DNA of 9,655 bases, from assembly GCA_947002045.1 (NCBI GenBank), contig CAMQJB010000062.1, forward strand, positions 1-9,655, given 5' to 3'. The notes under the pieces were generated by a model, which searched no databases, was not told the origin of the DNA, and saw only the letters and a program-made list of their open reading frames with translations. Shown one piece after another: positions 6,427 through 9,655 of this stretch. The position numbers and the translations under genes were made by a program. Each line of letters starts with the position of its first letter. Position 1 is the stretch's first letter. This stretch comes from an uncultured Collinsella sp. GTDB lineage: Bacteria > Actinomycetota > Coriobacteriia > Coriobacteriales > Coriobacteriaceae.

Positions 6427-6551
6427 CATCGCAGGGGCTTGAACCTGCGAAGGAGCGAGCGTCAAGAAAACGCGGAGCGTTTTTAGCGAGCTGGCGAGGA
6501 CGCCGGCAGGCGGCCGAAGCCGGTGCGGATCCGCGAAGCGGATACGCGGAC
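6427..6551. other. 125-bp structured interval between the tRNA-Leu repeats
   Basis: No convincing gene lies here. The interval is rich in small dyads: CGCAGG/CCTGCG (6430-6435, 6444-6449), AAAACGC-GGA-GCGTTTT (6467-6483, terminator-like), CGGC-CGAA-GCCG (6511-6522), the palindrome GCGGATCCGC (6525-6534) and ATCCGC-GAA-GCGGAT (6529-6543). One open frame yields an Arg/Lys-rich stretch, but it has no ribosome-binding site. If transcription passes the first terminator, this segment plus copy 2 would give a folded RNA ending in a second CCA and terminator. Confidence 0.5.
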
Positions 6552-6615
6552 GTCCTTTCGCCCGCACCATTGATTGAAAGAGCTCCCAGCAATGGGGGCT
6601 TTTTTGTTATGGGCC
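6552..6615 (+). repeat. 64-bp direct repeat, copy 2, with terminator
   Basis: An exact copy of 6363-6426. It contains a tRNA-Leu 3' fragment (6552-6569, ending in CCA) but no 5' half, so it is not a second tRNA. The duplicated terminator hairpin lies at 6581-6605. It may be one end of a vanished integrated element or a unit of tandem duplication. Confidence 0.95.
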
Positions 6616-6648
6616 TCCTGTTGGTGTCACGTGGCTGCTTCGTGCGGG

Positions 6649-6654
6649 TATCCT
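6649..6654 (+). promoter_or_regulatory. Possible -10 box of the SPFH gene
   Basis: TATCCT (6649-6654) lies 33 bp before the start codon, in the only gap between the tRNA-Leu repeat terminator and the gene. The best nearby -35 candidates, TGTCAC (6625-6630, 18-bp spacing) and TTGGTG (6621-6626, 22 bp), are weak. Confidence 0.3.
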
Positions 6655-6686
6655 AGTGCCAACGTGTGCCTATCAGAGGAGAGACC

Positions 6687-7625
6687 ATGCTGTTGTCCGG
6701 TATTATCGCTGCTCTTACGAGCCTTCTACTTCCCATCATCATTTTGTTGCTGCTGCTCCCCAACGCCTGCTATGTCGTTGAACAGCAGCATGCCGTGATC
6801 ATCGAGCGTTTGGGCAAGTTTAACCGCATCGTCAACGCGGGCTTCCACGTGAAGGTGCCCGTGATCGACCGCAAGGCCGCCACGGTGAGTCTGCGCACCA
6901 TGAAAAACGGTTTTGGCATCGACGTTAAGACCCAGGACAACGTGACCATCGGCCTTGAGGTCTCTGCTCAGTACCACGTGAGCTATGACATGGGCGCCGG
7001 CCCGGCAGATTCGGGTATCTACAAGAGCTACTACATGCTGCAGGAGCCCGTCGACCAGATGCGCGACTTCATCACCGATGCCCTGCGCTCTTCCATCCCT
7101 GTCTACACGCTCGATGAGGTCTTTGCCAAGAAGGATGACATCGCCAAGGACGTTAATGCCACCGTGTCCGAGCAGATGGCTGCCTACGGCTTTACCCTCG
7201 TGTCGACACTCATCACCAAGATCGCACTGCCGACCGAGGTCGAGAACTCCATGAACGACATCAACGCTGCCCAGCGCAAGCGCGCTGCTGCGCAGGAGCT
7301 CGCCGAGGCCGATCGCATCAAGCGCGTTACCGAGGCGACCGCCGAGGCCGAGGCTATGGAAAAGGCGGGCGAAGGCATCGCCAACCAGCGCAAGGCCATC
7401 GCGCTGGGCATCAAGGATTCACTCGAGATCATCCAGGAGACGGGTGTCGGCAACGACGAGGCCAACCAGCTGTTCATGTTTACGCAGTGGTCCGAGATGA
7501 TGACGGAGTTCGCTCGTACGGGTAAAACCTCGACGGTCGTGCTGCCGAGCGATTTCTCGCAGTCGGCCTCGATGTTCGAGCAGATGCTGACCGCCGGCAA
7601 AGTTCAAAACGATTCGAAGGAGTAG
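6687..7625 (+). CDS. SPFH/Band 7 membrane protein (HIR/stomatin type)
   Basis: A 312-aa protein with one N-terminal transmembrane segment (about residues 5-25, Leu/Ile rich) and then an SPFH domain (about 29-195) with RLGKFNRIVNAGFHVKVPVID (41-61). An Ala/Glu/Arg-rich coiled coil follows (about 194-240). The stretch TLDEVFAKKDDIAKDV, MNDINAAQRKRAAA and GIANQRKAIALGIKDS closely recalls the plant HIR and bacterial HIR-like subgroup. Family members form membrane-anchored oligomeric rings or microdomain scaffolds; no enzymatic motif is seen. ATG 6687 is chosen because GAGGAG (6676-6681) lies 5 nt upstream and the hydrophobic segment begins there; an in-frame GTG at 6666 lacks an SD. The stop is followed after 6 nt by rlmH, whose SD is inside this gene's last codons. 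A partner protease (NfeD-like) gene is not present next to it. Confidence 0.9.
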   Translation: MLLSGIIAALTSLLLPIIILLLLLPNACYVVEQQHAVIIERLGKFNRIVNAGFHVKVPVIDRKAATVSLRTMKNGFGIDVKTQDNVTIGLEVSAQYHVSYDMGAGPADSGIYKSYYMLQEPVDQMRDFITDALRSSIPVYTLDEVFAKKDDIAKDVNATVSEQMAAYGFTLVSTLITKIALPTEVENSMNDINAAQRKRAAAQELAEADRIKRVTEATAEAEAMEKAGEGIANQRKAIALGIKDSLEIIQETGVGNDEANQLFMFTQWSEMMTEFARTGKTSTVVLPSDFSQSASMFEQMLTAGKVQNDSKE

Positions 7626-7631
7626 GTGCGC

Positions 7632-8102
7632 GTGAAGTACACCGTCGTTTGCGTCGGTAAGCTCAAGGAGCGCTTTTGGAAGGACGCGTGTGCCGAGTAC
7701 ACCAAGCGCTTAGGTGCCTATGCCAAGGTGGATATCCGCGAGGTGGCCGATATCGACCCGGCTAAGGCGGGCGGCGTGGATGCCGCGCGCGACAAGGAGG
7801 GGGCGGCGATTCTTGCAGCCCTGCCGCCTCGAGCGCATGTGATCTTGCTGGCCATTGAGGGCAAAGAGCGCTCGAGCGAGGAGCTTTCGGCGCGGCTCGA
7901 TGATCTTATGCTGCGTGGTAACAGCGACATCGCCTTTGTGATTGGCGGATCGGACGGCGTGAGCGATGACGTGCGCGCACGAGCCGACGAGATGCTCAGC
8001 TTTGGACGCATTACCTTGCCGCATAACCTGGCGCGCGTGGTGCTGCTGGAGCAGGTTTACCGCGCCTGCAAGATCAGCCGTGGCGAGCCGTATCACAAAT
8101 AG
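7632..8102 (+). CDS. rlmH: 23S rRNA (pseudouridine1915-N3) methyltransferase RlmH
   Basis: A small SPOUT-class methyltransferase that adds a methyl group to pseudouridine 1915 in helix 69 of 23S rRNA, acting on assembled 70S ribosomes. The 156-aa length matches the family (about 155-160). Signature motifs are VCVGKLKERFW (6-16), LLAIEGKERSSEE (72-84), the SAM-binding knot FVIGGSDG (102-109) and the C-terminal LPHNLARVVLLEQVYRA (129-145) ending GEPYHK. I choose GTG 7632 (fMet-KYTVVCVGK) because SD AAGGAG (7617-7622) is 9 nt upstream and the family usually begins with M-K-x-x; a GTG at 7626 is only 3 nt from the SD. The SD lies within the end of the SPFH gene, so the pair is probably cotranscribed and coupled. 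Confidence 0.95.
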   Translation: MKYTVVCVGKLKERFWKDACAEYTKRLGAYAKVDIREVADIDPAKAGGVDAARDKEGAAILAALPPRAHVILLAIEGKERSSEELSARLDDLMLRGNSDIAFVIGGSDGVSDDVRARADEMLSFGRITLPHNLARVVLLEQVYRACKISRGEPYHK

Positions 8103-8175
8103 GTCGGCAATACGAAACAATGCCGTGGGACAATAGCCTTCGTTTTGAAGAGCGTGTCTGAGAGGACTATGAGAT

Positions 8176-8946
8176 ATGAAGATCGGATTTGTCGGTTTTG
8201 GCAATATGGCGAGCGCTATGGCCGATGGCTGGATCGCCGCCGGTGTGGCTGCGAGCGATATGTGCGCCTGCGCGGGCCACTACGACGCCTTGGTTGAGCG
8301 TTGTGAGACGCGTGGGATGGTTGCCTGTCGTGATGCGGCGGAGGTTGTCGCTGCATCCGATATCGTGGTTGCTGCGGTCAAGCCATACATGATCGAGAAG
8401 GTCTTCGCTCCGCTCAAGGACGCTCTAGCCGACAAGGTTGTCCTTTCGGTCGCCTGGACTTGGGATAGCGCCAAGTGGGAGCAGGTCCTGCCGGGTGTCG
8501 CGCATATCTCGACGGTGCCCAACACGCCGGTTTCGGTGGGCGAGGGCGTCATCGCCTGCGAGAAGTCCTCTACGCTCAACGGCGAGCAGCGTGCCGTGGT
8601 GCTCGACCTGCTCGGTAAGCTTGGCACTGTCGTCGAGCTCGACACGAGCCTGCTGTTTGTGGGTGGCACCGTGGGTGGTTGCGCCCCGGCATTTGTCGCC
8701 ATGGCGATTGAGGCCTTGGGCGACGCGGCCGTCAAGCACGGTATCCCGCGCGCCGATGCCTATCGCATTGTGAGCCAGATGGTGCTGGGCACGGCAAAGC
8801 TGCAGCTTGCGACTGGTCAGCATCCTGCGGCGATGAAGGATGCCGTATGCTCACCCGGCGGCGCCACCATCAAGGGCGTCGTCGCGCTCGAGGATGCTGG
8901 CATGCGCAGCGCCCTGGTCAAGGCCATCGACGCCACCCTCCAGTAA
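8176..8946 (+). CDS. proC: Pyrroline-5-carboxylate reductase ProC
   Basis: The last step of proline synthesis: reduction of 1-pyrroline-5-carboxylate with NAD(P)H, in the cytoplasm. The 256-aa protein has the Rossmann start KIGFVGFGNMASAM (2-15), AAVKPYMIE (66-74), VPNTPVSVGEG (114-124), a dimer-domain motif TVGGCAPAFVAM (165-176) and the C-terminal HPAAMKDAVCSPGGATIKGV (216-235). Some usually conserved positions differ: the SxAAG(I/V) stretch reads SVAWTW, RxMPNTP reads STVPNTP, and SGSGPAY is VGGCAPAF. The fold assignment is firm, but kinetics or substrate could deviate. SD AGAGGA (8161-8166) is 9 nt before ATG 8176. A 73-bp gap from rlmH may hold a weak promoter (CAATAG near 8131), which I cannot establish. 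Confidence 0.9.
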   Translation: MKIGFVGFGNMASAMADGWIAAGVAASDMCACAGHYDALVERCETRGMVACRDAAEVVAASDIVVAAVKPYMIEKVFAPLKDALADKVVLSVAWTWDSAKWEQVLPGVAHISTVPNTPVSVGEGVIACEKSSTLNGEQRAVVLDLLGKLGTVVELDTSLLFVGGTVGGCAPAFVAMAIEALGDAAVKHGIPRADAYRIVSQMVLGTAKLQLATGQHPAAMKDAVCSPGGATIKGVVALEDAGMRSALVKAIDATLQ

Positions 8947-8975
8947 AACCTGCCATTTAGGGACAGGTTTATTTT
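8946..8975 (+). terminator. Terminator after proC
   Basis: AAACCTG (8946-8952) pairs with CAGGTTT (8964-8970), with CC/GG pairing possible inside, followed by ATTTT. It begins at the proC stop codon. A second short T-rich hairpin GTAGG-TTTTT-CCTGC follows at 8977-8991. Confidence 0.75.
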
Positions 8976-8999
8976 GGTAGGTTTTTCCTGCACTGATAA

Positions 9000-9601
9000 T
9001 TGTTCTCGGGGGAAGCGGGCACTGCGGGGCGCGGCGACAGCGCGCGATTTCCGCGTCGCAGCGCTACCCTGATGCTGAATGCCGGGGCGATGACCCACTG
9101 ACCTGCTGACGCCTCTTCGGCCGTCCTCAAATCCGACCTGTCTCGCCCCGGCATCCGCGTCCCGGAGTCCTGCCATGACCTAATAGGAGCATGAGCGCGG
9201 ACAATCGGACAAGCCAATTGGATTGTAGCGCTCCCGTCAGTGCAATGTCTGGGAGACCCGGGCGCGGAGCAGGCGGCAGACCGAGGGGAGCGAAAATGGA
9301 AGGCGAAACGGTCATCGCGGGCGTCGACACGCACAAGGACGTGCATGTTCTGTGCCTGCTCGACGGCCTCGGGAGGAAGATCTGGAGCGGGAGCTTCGGG
9401 GCCGACCCCGAGGGCTACGACAGGCTGACGGAGGCGATAGGCGACCCGGGCAGCTGCATGGTCGTCGGCGTCGAGGGCACGGCATCGTACGGGGCCGGGC
9501 TGACGAGGAGGCTCGTGGAGCTCGGGTACAACGTCGTCGAGGTGCTCAGGCCCAAGAGGGACAAGGCGAGGCCCGGCGAGGGGAAGAGCGACCCGCTGGA
9601 G
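9000..9601 (+). mobile_element. IS110-family insertion sequence, left part only (approximate bounds)
   Basis: The unit consists of a structured GC-rich non-coding left end followed by an IS110-type DEDD transposase start. IS110 elements lack terminal inverted repeats, so the left boundary cannot be read directly; base composition changes from AT-rich after the proC terminator to GC-rich around 9005-9010. The right boundary is a break in the transposase reading frame at about 9601. The start coordinate given is therefore approximate. Confidence 0.75.
9029..9290 (+). ncRNA. Candidate bridge RNA region of the IS110 element
   Basis: IS110-group elements encode a bridge (seeker) RNA in the non-coding end next to the transposase, which pairs with donor and target DNA. 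Here the leader shows a 5' stem-loop (9029-9038 with 9055-9064, one mismatch). Next is a 12-bp perfect stem (ATGCCGGGGCGA, 9079-9090, with 9143-9154) enclosing two equal 17-nt single-stranded sides (9091-9107 and 9126-9142) and a small apical hairpin (9108-9125), the shape of a target-binding internal loop. Further dyads lie at 9155-9159/9196-9200 and 9201-9206/9221-9226, where a donor-binding loop would be. RNA ends and guide assignments are inferred. Confidence 0.5.
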
Positions 9602-9619
9602 CTGTTAGCGCTACTGTAA
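9296..9619 (+). pseudogene. IS110-family transposase, 3'-truncated
   Basis: The first about 101 residues match the DEDD (RuvC-like) domain of IS110 transposases: AGVDTHKDVHVLCLLD (8-23), GYDRLTEAIG (40-49), VVGVEGTASYGAGLTRRL (56-73), VVEVLRPKR (80-88) and GEGKSDPLE (95-102). D11, E60 and D99 are present as the first acidic residues. The usual continuation (KSDPLDA..AA..L) breaks at residue 102, and six unrelated residues precede a stop at 9617-9619. The rest of the catalytic domain and the C-terminal Tnp20 serine domain are missing, so it cannot act alone. ATG 9296 has SD AGGGGAG at 9284-9290; the open frame back to 9191 overlaps the structured RNA region and is not favoured. All seven arginines are AGG codons, unlike the CGC/CGT usage of the neighbouring genes, consistent with horizontal origin. 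Confidence 0.85.
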
Positions 9620-9655
9620 AAACAACCAATTTCGCCATCGCACTTTAGCCGATTC
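9602..9655. other. Unassigned DNA beyond the transposase breakpoint
   Basis: From about 9602 the sequence becomes AT-richer and no longer matches transposase coding sequence. It contains TAGCGCTA (9606-9613) and an A-rich tract, but no recognisable gene within 54 bp. It may be the end of another insertion element or chromosomal flank exposed by a deletion. Confidence 0.4.

Noticed and set aside
6552..6569. Second tRNA-Leu gene
   Set aside because: Only the 3' 18 nt are present; no acceptor 5' strand, D-arm or anticodon arm lies upstream.
6300..6656. Protein-like frame running through tRNA-Leu
   Set aside because: It starts within the tRNA, translates the tRNA and terminator repeats, and has no RBS; this is a common mis-annotation. 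Only its basic interval is mentioned as a parallel to tyrT.
6666..6686. GTG start for the SPFH protein
   Set aside because: It has no SD; ATG 6687 has GAGGAG at the right distance and begins the membrane segment.
9191..9295. Upstream ATG start for the transposase
   Set aside because: The AGGAG is only 1 nt from that ATG, the added residues lack family similarity, and the DNA belongs to the structured leader.

Overview
All protein genes and both tRNAs in this window lie on the + strand of a high-GC chromosome. Codon use, a short methionyl-tRNA synthetase without the C-terminal EMAPII-like domain, and Gram-positive style Shine-Dalgarno sequences suggest an actinobacterium. A gut Coriobacteriia member such as Collinsella is my best guess; this is inference, with no search run.

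Layout. Positions 1-209 hold two inverted repeats and a strong promoter for tRNA-Phe(GAA), which ends in a terminator. Positions 338-572 are an array of four 62-bp tandem units, each itself an inverted repeat. After a short regulatory region comes a glycoside hydrolase family 5 (exo-1,3-beta-glucanase-like) gene that appears to have lost its acid/base glutamate. It is followed 6 bp later by rsmI. Then come metG with a terminator, rsmA, and tatD overlapping rsmA by 11 bp. This is the familiar rRNA-modification and translation neighbourhood (rsmI-metG-tatD-rsmA in many Gram-positives), here in a different order and without rnmV. A tRNA-Leu(CAG) with its own promoter and terminator follows. Its last 18 bp plus the terminator are repeated perfectly 189 bp downstream, an arrangement resembling the E. 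coli tyrT repeats. Next are a HIR/stomatin-type SPFH membrane protein gene coupled to rlmH, and then proC with a terminator.

The right end (about 8976-9601) is the left part of an IS110-family insertion sequence. It has a long, structured 5' non-coding region of the kind that encodes a bridge RNA, and a transposase gene cut off inside the catalytic DEDD domain at about position 9601, where unrelated AT-richer DNA begins.

Most genes are housekeeping: tRNA supply and charging (tRNA-Phe, tRNA-Leu, MetG), ribosomal RNA methylation (RsmI, RsmA, RlmH), nucleic acid repair or turnover (TatD), and proline synthesis (ProC). The points most worth a second look are the candidate IS110 bridge RNA, the tRNA-Leu 3'-end duplication, the 62-bp palindromic array and the catalytically altered GH5 protein.
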